In this document: piece after piece, positions 33,772 through 42,215 of the stretch
How positions within the stretch are numbered: the first letter of the stretch is position 1
Layout: every line of letters starts with the position of its first letter
Assembly (NCBI RefSeq): GCF_002530675.1
Contig: NZ_PCMX01000005.1
Span: 1-53,654, forward strand
Source of the DNA: Flavobacterium columnare NBRC 100251 = ATCC 23463
GTDB lineage: Bacteria > Bacteroidota > Bacteroidia > Flavobacteriales > Flavobacteriaceae
Direction of reading: 5' to 3'
DNA: 53,654 bases
The notes under the pieces: generated by a model
The model's database searches: none
The model's input: the letters and a program-made list of their open reading frames with translations, nothing else
What the model was told of the DNA's origin: nothing
Made by a program: the position numbers and the translations under genes

Positions 33772-35020
33772 AATAAGTTTTAAAAATATTATATAATACA
33801 ATAGAAATAGTAGAACTAATAGCAACACCTAACAAACCTAATTGAGTGAATTTTAAAAAATAAACCACCATACTTAAATTTAACAATAATAAGAGAGCAA
33901 CAATCAGTAGATTGAATTTAAAGTATTTAGAATACGCAATAATCTCACTGTTAAATCCTGTAGCTACATTGCTAAAAGCTCCTAAGCATAGAATCCAAAT
34001 AATGGTTTCTATGTTTAAAAATTGGTTTTGTGGATCCAATGTATTTTTTATAAGAGGTAGATAAATTAGGATAATACCTATAAATATTAACGAATAAAAA
34101 GAGGCATGATAGGTTGAACTTTTATACAATCGACTTAATAAATAGATTTTCTTTTTCAACAACAATTTTGAAATAGCTACACCATAAATAGCATTTATCC
34201 CTGTAGCGTGCATAAAAATAACAGAAGTTAATGTTGTTAAAATAGAATATAAACCATTTTCGCTCATTGATAAATAACTAGGAACAATGATACTGTCAAT
34301 CTTGTTTATTAACAATAGTGCAAAAGAACCTAAAAAGCTAAAAAAGCAATATTCAAAGAATTCTTTCACGCTTACTTTTTCAAATAGAAAATAATATTTA
34401 AGAGAAAAGTTAGTATTACTATCTTTGGTTACATAAAAGTGCATACCAAATGTTAATACCGCATAACAAAGAACATAAAGTAAAAGTAATTCATTATTTG
34501 GAATGATTTTTATATAATTTAAATAGAAGAGAATAGGTAAAAATAAACGAGGAGCAACCTTTTCTAGAATTATTAAAAAACTTACCCTATTATATATGAT
34601 AGAAACACTTTTTGTTAAATCTATTAAGGCTAAAATTAAACCCAAAATAAGACCAAATTCGTAAAAAACAATTTTGTTAAAAGGATTAATTTTATTTAAA
34701 ACAATAAGACCTGTAAAAAATAGAAAAAAAATACCTACTGATATTAGTAGGGAAGTTCCATGTAATTTAGGAACATGAAACTTCTCGAAATAAGGTGTAA
34801 ATTTTACTAAGCCTTGCGCTAATCCAAAGAGGAAAAAAGGAAAAACAAAATAACCAATCGTCTCTATATATTTAATTTCACCCAATATATCCAGTGATTT
34901 TGGGAATAGAAAAAAACTAGCTATTATACTTAGAAATAAGCCTAAATAATTTGCAGTAGAATACCAGTAGAGTTTTACTTTTCTACTGTTGTTAAGGATC
35001 TTTGGGGCTACAATATGCAT
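33758..35020 (-). CDS. Oligosaccharide flippase (Wzx-like), apparently frameshifted near its 3' end
   Basis: A 420-residue multi-span membrane protein of the polysaccharide biosynthesis/MOP type, with about twelve hydrophobic segments. The N terminus KVKLYWYSTANYLGLFLSIIASFFLFP and the segment FFPFFLFGLAQGLVKFTPYF fit Wzx-like flippases that move lipid-linked sugars across the inner membrane. It ends early at a TAA inside a (TA)5 run, while the next frame encodes a plausible C-terminal tail. It may be a recent mutation, a phase-variable switch, or a sequencing error. No glycosyltransferases are adjacent. The CZB-PAS gene ends 3 bases upstream. Confidence 0.75.
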   Translation of the reverse strand: MHIVAPKILNNSRKVKLYWYSTANYLGLFLSIIASFFLFPKSLDILGEIKYIETIGYFVFPFFLFGLAQGLVKFTPYFEKFHVPKLHGTSLLISVGIFFLFFTGLIVLNKINPFNKIVFYEFGLILGLILALIDLTKSVSIIYNRVSFLIILEKVAPRLFLPILFYLNYIKIIPNNELLLLYVLCYAVLTFGMHFYVTKDSNTNFSLKYYFLFEKVSVKEFFEYCFFSFLGSFALLLINKIDSIIVPSYLSMSENGLYSILTTLTSVIFMHATGINAIYGVAISKLLLKKKIYLLSRLYKSSTYHASFYSLIFIGIILIYLPLIKNTLDPQNQFLNIETIIWILCLGAFSNVATGFNSEIIAYSKYFKFNLLIVALLLLLNLSMVVYFLKFTQLGLLGVAISSTISIVLYNIFKTYYVYI

Positions 35021-35023
35021 AAT

Positions 35024-35980
35024 TTACAAATTGAAATTAAAAAGTTTACCCAACCAACTTCTTTTTTCAGCACTTTTAATAGAATCTCGACCCGTTATAA
35101 TAAGATTTTGAATATACTCATCCATAGTACGATTACGTTCTTCTAAGAAGTTATTTAAGAATAAAATACCACCAGATTCGCCTTTTTTAGCTTCTATGAT
35201 TTTAATTTCTTCATACAAAGGAATAATAAACTTAGCCAAAATAGCATTGTTAACGCCTGATAATTTAACAGTAATGTCAACTATTTTATCATCAACTATA
35301 GTAGGTATAAAATCCGCAACAGCCCAAACGAATTTACCGTTATAAGTAACAAATTTTAAAATTTTAGTAGTTCTTTCTGCTTCTTTGTTGTTTTCAAGTA
35401 TTAGTCGTTCAATAGCTTTTGGAATATCAGGGTGAAGAATAGAATTAAAGTTTTTACCCATCAAGTCTTTGTTCTCAAAACTTGATACTTCAGTAAAAAA
35501 CGCATTTACATATTCTATTTCGTTGTTTGGTAAAATTTTTATAACCAATGTGTTGCTTTTATCCCACGGAGCAGCATCATCTAGCAATTTAATAGGAATT
35601 TCTCTTTCTACTACTTTTGTAAGACCTATATTTAATTTAGTTTCAGCTTCATTCAAAAGTGTTACAATTTCTTGTGAAGTATTAGAGAGATCTGTAAATA
35701 ATTCTTCCGCAATGGCCTTATTTCCTAATTTATTTTCAATATAAATTTCTTTAGCAAGTTTATGAAGTTTAACATGTTTTACATCAAACTTTTGAAGTTC
35801 TTCTAATTCTCCAAACTCGTCGCGACCTTCTGATTCAAACCATTTTCCCAGACGACATTGTAAGTGTGATACAATTTCACTTTCGACTAATTCCACCTTA
35901 CCGTCTAATAGGTCTCTCATTTTATGCATCCAACCTAAATGATCCAAGCGTGCTTGTTCAAAGCTAATTTTCATTTCCAT
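35024..35980 (-). CDS. Sensor-like protein with CZB zinc-binding and PAS domains
   Basis: A 318-residue soluble protein. Residues 1-80 form a chemoreceptor zinc-binding (CZB) domain: H14 in DHLGWMHK, C42 in CRLGKW, and H69/H73 in HVKLHKL are the expected zinc ligands. A helical linker follows, then a PAS domain (about 145-250) with ILPNNEIEYVNAFFTEVS and MGKNFNSILHPDIP. It has no methyl-accepting, kinase or output domain that I can identify. It could signal by binding a partner. It lies 3 bases from the flippase gene, suggesting co-transcription. Confidence 0.8.
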   Translation of the reverse strand: MEMKISFEQARLDHLGWMHKMRDLLDGKVELVESEIVSHLQCRLGKWFESEGRDEFGELEELQKFDVKHVKLHKLAKEIYIENKLGNKAIAEELFTDLSNTSQEIVTLLNEAETKLNIGLTKVVEREIPIKLLDDAAPWDKSNTLVIKILPNNEIEYVNAFFTEVSSFENKDLMGKNFNSILHPDIPKAIERLILENNKEAERTTKILKFVTYNGKFVWAVADFIPTIVDDKIVDITVKLSGVNNAILAKFIIPLYEEIKIIEAKKGESGGILFLNNFLEERNRTMDEYIQNLIITGRDSIKSAEKRSWLGKLFNFNL

Positions 35981-36568
35981 ATCAAGTAAATATTTAGTTT
36001 TTTAGTACAAAAATAATCATTATAAATATTGTCTTAAAATGTTTGGGTTAGTTTTATTATAAATTCATTAAACAGGTTGTTTGGTGTTATTATAATCAAA
36101 TTTCACCTTAAAAAAACAACTGTTTAAATTAAATATATTCTAAGGATAGTTTAAAAATATATTTGTTTTTTGATTTAAATAATAATTTAAGACAACAAAT
36201 TGTTGATAATTCGCTTAAATTAATAAAAATTAATAAAAAAAGTAAATTTTAAAAAAAATAATTTCCTTTTTTAATCTACAACCTCTGTTTTAATAACTTT
36301 TAGTGATTTAAAAACAAAACAACCTTATTTAGGTTTGTTTTTATAACATTTTGTTTTTTAAATTAAAAGTCATCTTTTTACTTTAAAAATAACGCTAACG
36401 CTTTTTAACTTAGGTTTATTTTATTTCACAATCTTTTTATTTTAAAATATATTATAAGAGTCATTGAATAATAAATCAACCAAGAAGATAATTATTACTT
36501 ATTAACCCGATTAATTAGATAAAATAATTTATTAAAAATACTTTTAAAGATATTATATCTTTTATTTA
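35981..36568. other. Long AT-rich gap upstream of the arginine operon
   Basis: About 590 bases of very A/T-rich sequence with no credible gene. I see no riboswitch, clear repeats or inverted repeat of note. It separates the divergent CZB-PAS gene from the arginine operon and probably holds regulatory sites for both, for example ARG-box or Lrp-type sites that I cannot locate by eye. Confidence 0.5.
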
Positions 36569-36576
36569 TATATTTG
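36569..36576 (+). promoter_or_regulatory. Arginine operon promoter, -7 box TATATTTG
   Basis: TATATTTG matches TAnnTTTG and lies 15 bases before the first ATG of the arginine operon, giving a leader of about 10 bases. Such a short leader leaves no room for attenuation, so control should be at initiation. Confidence 0.6.
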
Positions 36577-36591
36577 CGCAAAAATTAATCT

Positions 36592-37164
36592 ATGTTTAGT
36601 ATTCAAATTGCAAATAATAACCATATTCAATTTGCCCAGACGATATGCGATGAGATGGAAGCATCAGCGAAAGTGAGAGGTACGGGTATTGCAAAGCGAT
36701 CGGCTGAATACATTATTGAAAAAATTCAAGAAGGAAAAGCGATCATTGCTTTGACAGAAAATAAGGAATGGGCTGGGTTTTGTTATATCGAAACCTGGCA
36801 AAATGAAGAATATGTGGCGAATTCGGGATTGATTGTATCACCACAATTCCGTCAGAGCGGATTGGCACGAATGATCAAATCTAAAATTTTTGAATTATCA
36901 CGAACCAAATACCCTAATTCTAAAATCTTTGGATTAACTACTGGTTTAGCTGTGATGCGAATCAATTCGGAATTAGGCTATATGCCAGTAACTTACTCGG
37001 AATTAACTACCGATGAAAAATTCTGGAAAGGTTGCCAGAGTTGTGTGAATTTCGAAATTCTGCAAAGTAAAAATTATAAAAATTGTTTGTGTACAGCCAT
37101 GCTGTATGACACTAATATCAAAGAACAAAAAAATGCAAAAAAAGAAAATAGTATTAGCGTATAG
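36592..37164 (+). CDS. GNAT acetyltransferase, probable N-acetylglutamate synthase of the arginine operon
   Basis: A 190-residue GNAT-fold protein. The acetyl-CoA-binding motif A reads GLIVSPQFRQSGLARMIKSKIF near residue 82. It begins the arginine operon and overlaps argG by 32 bases. The operon has no argA or argJ, yet the later enzymes use N-acylated intermediates. The most economical reading is that this enzyme acetylates glutamate to start the pathway. A Cys-rich end (CQSCVNFEIL...NCLCTAM) is a notable feature. The acetyltransferase fold is clear; the substrate is inferred from context. Confidence 0.75.
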   Translation: MFSIQIANNNHIQFAQTICDEMEASAKVRGTGIAKRSAEYIIEKIQEGKAIIALTENKEWAGFCYIETWQNEEYVANSGLIVSPQFRQSGLARMIKSKIFELSRTKYPNSKIFGLTTGLAVMRINSELGYMPVTYSELTTDEKFWKGCQSCVNFEILQSKNYKNCLCTAMLYDTNIKEQKNAKKENSISV

Positions 37165-38344
37165 TGGTGGTTTAGACACAACCTATTGTGCGGTGTATTT
37201 GAGTAAAATTGAAAATTATGAAGTGCATGCCGTAACAATAAATACTGGAGCGTTCGATCAGAAAGAGATTGCAATTTTAGAAGAAAAGGCATTGCAAAGT
37301 GGTGTGGCATCGTATATATGCATTGATGTACGCAAGGAATATTATGACGATTGCATTAAGTATCTAATTTATGGTAACGTATTAAAAAATGGAACATATC
37401 CTTTAAGTGTCAGTGCGGAAAGAGCGGTTCAGGCAAAAAGCATTGCCGAATATGCCATCCAATTGGGAATTCACACGATTGCTCATGGAAGTACAGGAGC
37501 TGGTAACGACCAAGTGCGTTTTGATATGATTTTTAATCATTTGTTGCCTAATGTGGAAATCATTACACCAATCAGGGATAAAAAATTGAGCAGAGAAGCG
37601 GAAATCGAATTCCTGAAATCACATGGTGTAAGCTTCAATTTCGAAAAAGCAGTGTACAGTATTAATAAAGGATTGTGGGGAACTTCTGTAGGAGGTAAAG
37701 AAACGTTGACTTCGTATCAAAGTTTACCGGAAGAAGCATGGCCAACATCGGTTTCGGCTACTGAATCTGTAGATATTACATTGAGTTTTAATGAAGGCGA
37801 ACTGATTTCAGTAAATGGACATTCATTTGAACATCCGTCTATTGCCATTGAATATTTACAGCAAATGGCACAACCTTTCGGAATTGGAAGACACATTCAC
37901 GTAGGAGATACGATTATAGGGATTAAAGGAAGAGTGGGTTTTGAAGCCGCAGCTCCAGAATTGATTATCAAAGCTCATCATTTACTGGAAAAACATACGT
38001 TGACCAAATGGCAATTATTCTGGAAAGAACAATTATCAAGCTGGTACGGCAACTGGTTGCATGAGGGCCAAATGCTGGATCCCACTATGAGAGATATAGA
38101 AGCTTTTTTGGCCCACACTCAAAAGACCGTTAGTGGCGAGGTGTACATTACCTTACATCCGTATAGATATGAATTGAAAGGGATTGAGAGTCCGTTTGAT
38201 TTAATGTCGGCAAAATTCGGGTCATACGGTGAAATGAACAACGGCTGGAGTTGCGAAGATGTAAAAGGATTTACAAAAATATTCGGCAATCAAACCTCGA
38301 TTTACCATCAGGTTACTAAAGAATTGAGTGATGCAAATAATTAA
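37133..38344 (+). CDS. argG: Argininosuccinate synthase
   Basis: ArgG joins citrulline and aspartate using ATP to form argininosuccinate. The protein has 403 residues. The P-loop-like N terminus KKIVLAYSGGLDTTYCAVYL is the ATP pyrophosphatase signature, and the second region HGSTGAGNDQVRFD is equally typical. The start at ATG 37133 (MQKKKIVLAYSGG) is better than the frame's earlier codons. It overlaps the acetyltransferase gene by 32 bases and argC by 14, so translation is probably coupled. Confidence 0.96.
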   Translation: MQKKKIVLAYSGGLDTTYCAVYLSKIENYEVHAVTINTGAFDQKEIAILEEKALQSGVASYICIDVRKEYYDDCIKYLIYGNVLKNGTYPLSVSAERAVQAKSIAEYAIQLGIHTIAHGSTGAGNDQVRFDMIFNHLLPNVEIITPIRDKKLSREAEIEFLKSHGVSFNFEKAVYSINKGLWGTSVGGKETLTSYQSLPEEAWPTSVSATESVDITLSFNEGELISVNGHSFEHPSIAIEYLQQMAQPFGIGRHIHVGDTIIGIKGRVGFEAAAPELIIKAHHLLEKHTLTKWQLFWKEQLSSWYGNWLHEGQMLDPTMRDIEAFLAHTQKTVSGEVYITLHPYRYELKGIESPFDLMSAKFGSYGEMNNGWSCEDVKGFTKIFGNQTSIYHQVTKELSDANN

Positions 38345-39293
38345 AGCCGGAATTATTGGTGGAGCTGGTTATACAGCTGGAGAATTACTCAGAATCCTGA
38401 TTAATCATCCGCAGGTGGAAATTGGGTTTGTGCATAGTAAAAGCAATGCTGGGAAGTTCATTTATGAAGTGCATGATGATTTGTTTGGGGATACCGATTT
38501 GAAATTCTCTGAAACGTATCATTCTGATATCGATGTGGTTTTTTTATGCGTCGCGCATGGTGAAGCTAAAAAGATAGTGACTGAATTTTCATCTTCGGTT
38601 AAGATAGTCGATTTAAGTCAGGACCATAGAATTTCGGCTAATCATTCTTTTGTTTATGGTTTGTCAGAATGGAATAGAACAGCGATTCAAAATGCTAATT
38701 ATGTTGCGAATCCGGGTTGTTTTGCAACAGCCATTCAATTAGCGTTGCTGCCTTTGGCCAAAGCAGGTTTACTGAGTGGTGATGTGTATGCTTCGTGTAC
38801 AACAGGATCTACAGGTGCCGGTCAATCATTGACCGAAACTTCGCATTTCAGTTGGAGACAGAATAATTTGTCGGTATACAAAGCTTTTATACATCAGCAT
38901 CTAGCAGAAATCAATCAAAGCGTACAGCAAGTTCAGGAAGTGTATACGGGCAATCTCCATATTTTACCACAAAGAGGATCTTTTACCCGAGGAATTTTGG
39001 CCTGTATCACTTTAAAATCAAATCAGTCTTTAGAACAATTGCAATCGTTATTTAAAGAAAAATACAAGCAGGAATCTTTTGTGTTTGTATCACCTAAAAA
39101 CATTCATTTGAAACAAGTGGTGAATACCAATAAATGCCTGCTGTATCTGGAAAAAAACGAAGAGGATGTCATGATCGTGAGCGTAATTGATAATTTATTG
39201 AAAGGAGCATCAGGACAGGCGGTGCAAAATATGAATCTGATGTTCGGTTTACCCGAAACAACAGGGTTAAAATTAAAACCAAGCGCATTTTAA
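38331..39293 (+). CDS. argC: N-acetyl-gamma-glutamyl-phosphate reductase
   Basis: ArgC reduces N-acetylglutamyl phosphate to the semialdehyde with NADPH. It has 320 residues. The NADP-binding motif is AGIIGGAGYTAGELLRIL at the N terminus, and the catalytic cysteine lies in ANPGCFATAIQLALLPL. The start is ATG at 38331, 14 bases inside the end of argG; an earlier GTG at 38328 would add one residue. Third gene of the operon. Confidence 0.96.
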   Translation: MQIIKAGIIGGAGYTAGELLRILINHPQVEIGFVHSKSNAGKFIYEVHDDLFGDTDLKFSETYHSDIDVVFLCVAHGEAKKIVTEFSSSVKIVDLSQDHRISANHSFVYGLSEWNRTAIQNANYVANPGCFATAIQLALLPLAKAGLLSGDVYASCTTGSTGAGQSLTETSHFSWRQNNLSVYKAFIHQHLAEINQSVQQVQEVYTGNLHILPQRGSFTRGILACITLKSNQSLEQLQSLFKEKYKQESFVFVSPKNIHLKQVVNTNKCLLYLEKNEEDVMIVSVIDNLLKGASGQAVQNMNLMFGLPETTGLKLKPSAF

Positions 39294-39296
39294 ATT

Positions 39297-40454
39297 ATGG
39301 ACACAATAACTATAAATAACCCAACACAAATGAATCTATTCGACGTGTATTCGGTTTCAGATATTGAAATTGTGAAAGCACTAGGTTCGGACTTATGGGA
39401 CAAAAACGGAAAGCACTATTTGGATTTATATGGCGGTCATGCCGTAATTTCCATTGGTCATACGCATCCTCATTACGTTTCAAGCCTTACAGAACAGTTG
39501 CAGAAAATTGGTTTTTATTCTAATTCGATTGTGATTGACCAGCAGAAACAATTGGCAACAAAATTAGGCCTACTTTCGGGCTATACTCATTATCAGTTGT
39601 TTTTGTGCAATTCAGGTGCAGAGGCAAATGAAAATGCCTTCAAATTGGCATCTTTTCATAATGGAAGAAAAAAAATAATCGCTTTTAATAAGGCTTTTCA
39701 TGGTAGAACATCATTGGCCGTTGCAAGTACAGATAATCTTGCAATTGTAGCACCAGTGAACGAAAACAACAACACAACTTTTTTACCATTAAATGATAGT
39801 AATGCTTTTGACCAAGCTGTAAACGATGAGGTGTGCTGTGTCATTATTGAAGGAATTCAAGGCGTTTCCGGTATTCAGATTCCAGAGCCTGCATTTTTAC
39901 AACATGTGGCGCAAAAGTGTAAAACACTAGGTATTGTTTTGATTTTGGATGAAGTGCAGTCGGGTTACGGAAGAACGGGGAAATTTTTTGCCCATCAACA
40001 TGCGGGAATACAGCCCGATATTATTACTGTGGCGAAAGGAATGGGCAACGGATTTCCTATAGCTGGTGTTTTAATCGCACCGCATATTCAGCCAAAAAAA
40101 GAAATGCTGGGAACCACTTTCGGAGGAAATTATTTGGCTTGCGCTGCTGGATTAGCAGTTTTAGAAGTGATTGAAAAGGAAAACCTAATGGAGAATGCCC
40201 AAAAAATGGGAGAGTATCTCATGGAACAATTGCAAAACATTCCAAATATCAAAGAAATCAGAGGCATGGGATTAATGATTGCCATCGAATTGTATGAGCC
40301 TTGCGCAGCTGTACGTAAACGATTATTGGACGAATTCGGAATTTTTACCGGAACCGCGAGCAATAAAAATACCCTGAGAATTTTGCCTTCATTGGCAGTG
40401 ACGAAAAAAGAATTGGACGAATTGTTACAAGCTTTAAAGATTATTTTGAAGTAA
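39297..40454 (+). CDS. argD: Acetylornithine aminotransferase
   Basis: A PLP enzyme (class III aminotransferase) that makes N-acetylornithine from the semialdehyde and glutamate. It has 385 residues. Motifs include CNSGAEANENAFKLA, the region LILDEVQSGYGRTGKFFAHQ, and the PLP lysine in TVAKGMGNGFPIAGVL. It starts 3 bases after argC ends. The paralogous succinyl version cannot be excluded, because acyl specificity is not readable. Confidence 0.94.
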   Translation: MDTITINNPTQMNLFDVYSVSDIEIVKALGSDLWDKNGKHYLDLYGGHAVISIGHTHPHYVSSLTEQLQKIGFYSNSIVIDQQKQLATKLGLLSGYTHYQLFLCNSGAEANENAFKLASFHNGRKKIIAFNKAFHGRTSLAVASTDNLAIVAPVNENNNTTFLPLNDSNAFDQAVNDEVCCVIIEGIQGVSGIQIPEPAFLQHVAQKCKTLGIVLILDEVQSGYGRTGKFFAHQHAGIQPDIITVAKGMGNGFPIAGVLIAPHIQPKKEMLGTTFGGNYLACAAGLAVLEVIEKENLMENAQKMGEYLMEQLQNIPNIKEIRGMGLMIAIELYEPCAAVRKRLLDEFGIFTGTASNKNTLRILPSLAVTKKELDELLQALKIILK

Positions 40455-40487
40455 ACGTCCTGATTAGAAATGATTAATGAAAGAGAA

Positions 40488-41435
40488 ATGAAACATTTTA
40501 CATCAGTAAACGATATTGAAGACCCCATGGCTTTAGTGAAAGAAGCCATAGAATTAAAAAAAACAGAAAGAATATCTCAAATAGGGAAGAATAAAACCAT
40601 CGGATTGTTATTCTTCAATTCAAGCCTGAGAACTAGAATGAGTACGCAAAAAGCCGCACAAAACCTAGGAATGGAAGTGATGATTCTTAATGTAAACAAC
40701 GATGGTTGGGCACTGGAATTTGAAGAAGGAGCCGTGATGAACGGAAAAACTGTGGAACACATTAAAGATGCAGCTGCCGTTATGGGTTTGTATTGTGATA
40801 TTTTAGCCATTCGTTGTTTCCCCAATCTAGAAAATAAAGAAGAGGATTATGCCGATAAAATTATCCATCAGTTTATGCAATATGCTAAAGTCCCAGTGGT
40901 GAGTTTAGAATCGGCAACAAGACATCCGTTACAAAGTTTGGCGGATATGATTACAATTCAGGAATACAAAACCAAAGAGAAGCCAAAGGTGGTGCTGACT
41001 TGGGCGCCACACATCAAACCGATTCCGCAGGTGGTAGCCAATTCGTTTGCCGAATGGACTTTGTCCAGCGGTTATGATTTGACTATTACACATCCTGAAG
41101 GATATGAATTGAGCGAGGAGTTTACAAAAGGCGCAACAATCGAATTCAATCAGGAAAAAGCATTACAGGATGCCGATTTTGTTTATGTAAAAAACTGGTC
41201 TTCGTATACCGATTACGGAAAGGTTTTACCTGTTACAGAAAATTGGATGTTAACTAACGAAAAATTGAAAGTAACCAATTCAGCAAAAGTGATGCATTGT
41301 CTGCCAGTGAGAAGAAATGTAGAAGTATCGGATGAGGTTTTGGACAGCGAAAACTCGTTGATTCTACAACAAGCTGAAAACAGAGTATATGCGGCTCAAA
41401 CGGTATTGAAAAAAATAGTGGAATCTAATTTTTAA
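40488..41435 (+). CDS. argF': N-acyl-L-ornithine carbamoyltransferase (ArgF' type)
   Basis: A carbamoyltransferase acting on N-acetyl- or N-succinyl-ornithine instead of ornithine, the Bacteroidota/Xanthomonas-type route. It has 315 residues. The carbamoyl phosphate motif reads FFNSSLRTRMSTQ, where ordinary OTCases have STRTR. The SLESATRHPLQSLAD segment and the C-terminal HCLPVRRN are typical of the ArgF' branch. I start at ATG 40488 (MKHFTSVNDIED), the standard N terminus. Whether acetyl or succinyl is used depends on single residues that I cannot align confidently by eye; acetyl fits the GNAT gene in this operon. Confidence 0.9.
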   Translation: MKHFTSVNDIEDPMALVKEAIELKKTERISQIGKNKTIGLLFFNSSLRTRMSTQKAAQNLGMEVMILNVNNDGWALEFEEGAVMNGKTVEHIKDAAAVMGLYCDILAIRCFPNLENKEEDYADKIIHQFMQYAKVPVVSLESATRHPLQSLADMITIQEYKTKEKPKVVLTWAPHIKPIPQVVANSFAEWTLSSGYDLTITHPEGYELSEEFTKGATIEFNQEKALQDADFVYVKNWSSYTDYGKVLPVTENWMLTNEKLKVTNSAKVMHCLPVRRNVEVSDEVLDSENSLILQQAENRVYAAQTVLKKIVESNF

Positions 41436-41438
41436 GCT

Positions 41439-42212
41439 ATGGTACACGTAATAAAAATTGGTGGGAATATTATTGACGATGCAATAAAATTAGATGATTT
41501 CCTTAACAGATTTGCTAAGCTGGATGGACCAAAAATTTTGATTCACGGTGGCGGAAAATTGGCTACCAGTGTAGCAAAGAATTTGAACATTGAACAACAA
41601 ATCATCGACGGTAGAAGGATTACTGATGCTGAGACTTTAAAAATTACTGCGATGGTCTATGCCGGATTGGTAAATAAAACCATTGTGGCTAAATTACAGT
41701 CAAAATCATGCAATGCTATTGGATTAAGTGGTGTAGATGGAAATTGTATTCAATCGGTAAAAAGAAATCATCCAACTATTGATTACGGTTGGGTAGGTGA
41801 TGTGGAAAGTATTCATGCCGGTTTTTTGCAAAATCTTATAGACAATAGAATTGTACCCGTTATCAGTCCAATTACCCACGATGGAAAAGGTAATTTATTA
41901 AATACCAATGCCGATACTATTGCAACCGAAGTAGCTATAGCACTTTCTGAAACGAACGAAGTGAATCTTAGATTTTGCTTTGAAAAATTAGGGGTGTTGA
42001 CAAATCCTGAAGTCGATGGTTCATGGTTAAGAAAGCTCGATAAGAAAGAATATCAATCTTTAAAAGAGACACAAATTATTTCAAAAGGAATGCTCCCTAA
42101 ATTGGAAAATGCTTTTAAAGCGAGTGAATCTAAAATAACGAGGGTCGAAATCTGTCATGCCGATTATGCTAATGAACAAGGGGAGTCGTTTATTGGAACT
42201 TTAATAGTATAA
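41439..42212 (+). CDS. argB: Acetylglutamate kinase
   Basis: ArgB phosphorylates N-acetylglutamate. It has 257 residues, matching the short non-hexameric form. The amino-acid-kinase motifs are VIKIGGNIID, ILIHGGGKLATS and GNLLNTNADTIATEVAI. There is no N-terminal arginine-sensing helix, so feedback inhibition by arginine of the hexameric type is not expected. It starts 3 bases after argF'. Confidence 0.95.
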   Translation: MVHVIKIGGNIIDDAIKLDDFLNRFAKLDGPKILIHGGGKLATSVAKNLNIEQQIIDGRRITDAETLKITAMVYAGLVNKTIVAKLQSKSCNAIGLSGVDGNCIQSVKRNHPTIDYGWVGDVESIHAGFLQNLIDNRIVPVISPITHDGKGNLLNTNADTIATEVAIALSETNEVNLRFCFEKLGVLTNPEVDGSWLRKLDKKEYQSLKETQIISKGMLPKLENAFKASESKITRVEICHADYANEQGESFIGTLIV

Positions 42213-42215
42213 AGA

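Noticed and set aside
33772..33828. The first 19 codons of the small frame at 33562-33828 as a separate gene start
   Set aside because: They overlap the intact flippase coding sequence in another frame and begin with TTG; the useful part starts after the TA run.
35981..36591. A riboswitch or attenuator before the arginine operon
   Set aside because: The promoter box is only 15 bases before the first ATG, leaving no leader for one, and no conserved fold is visible.
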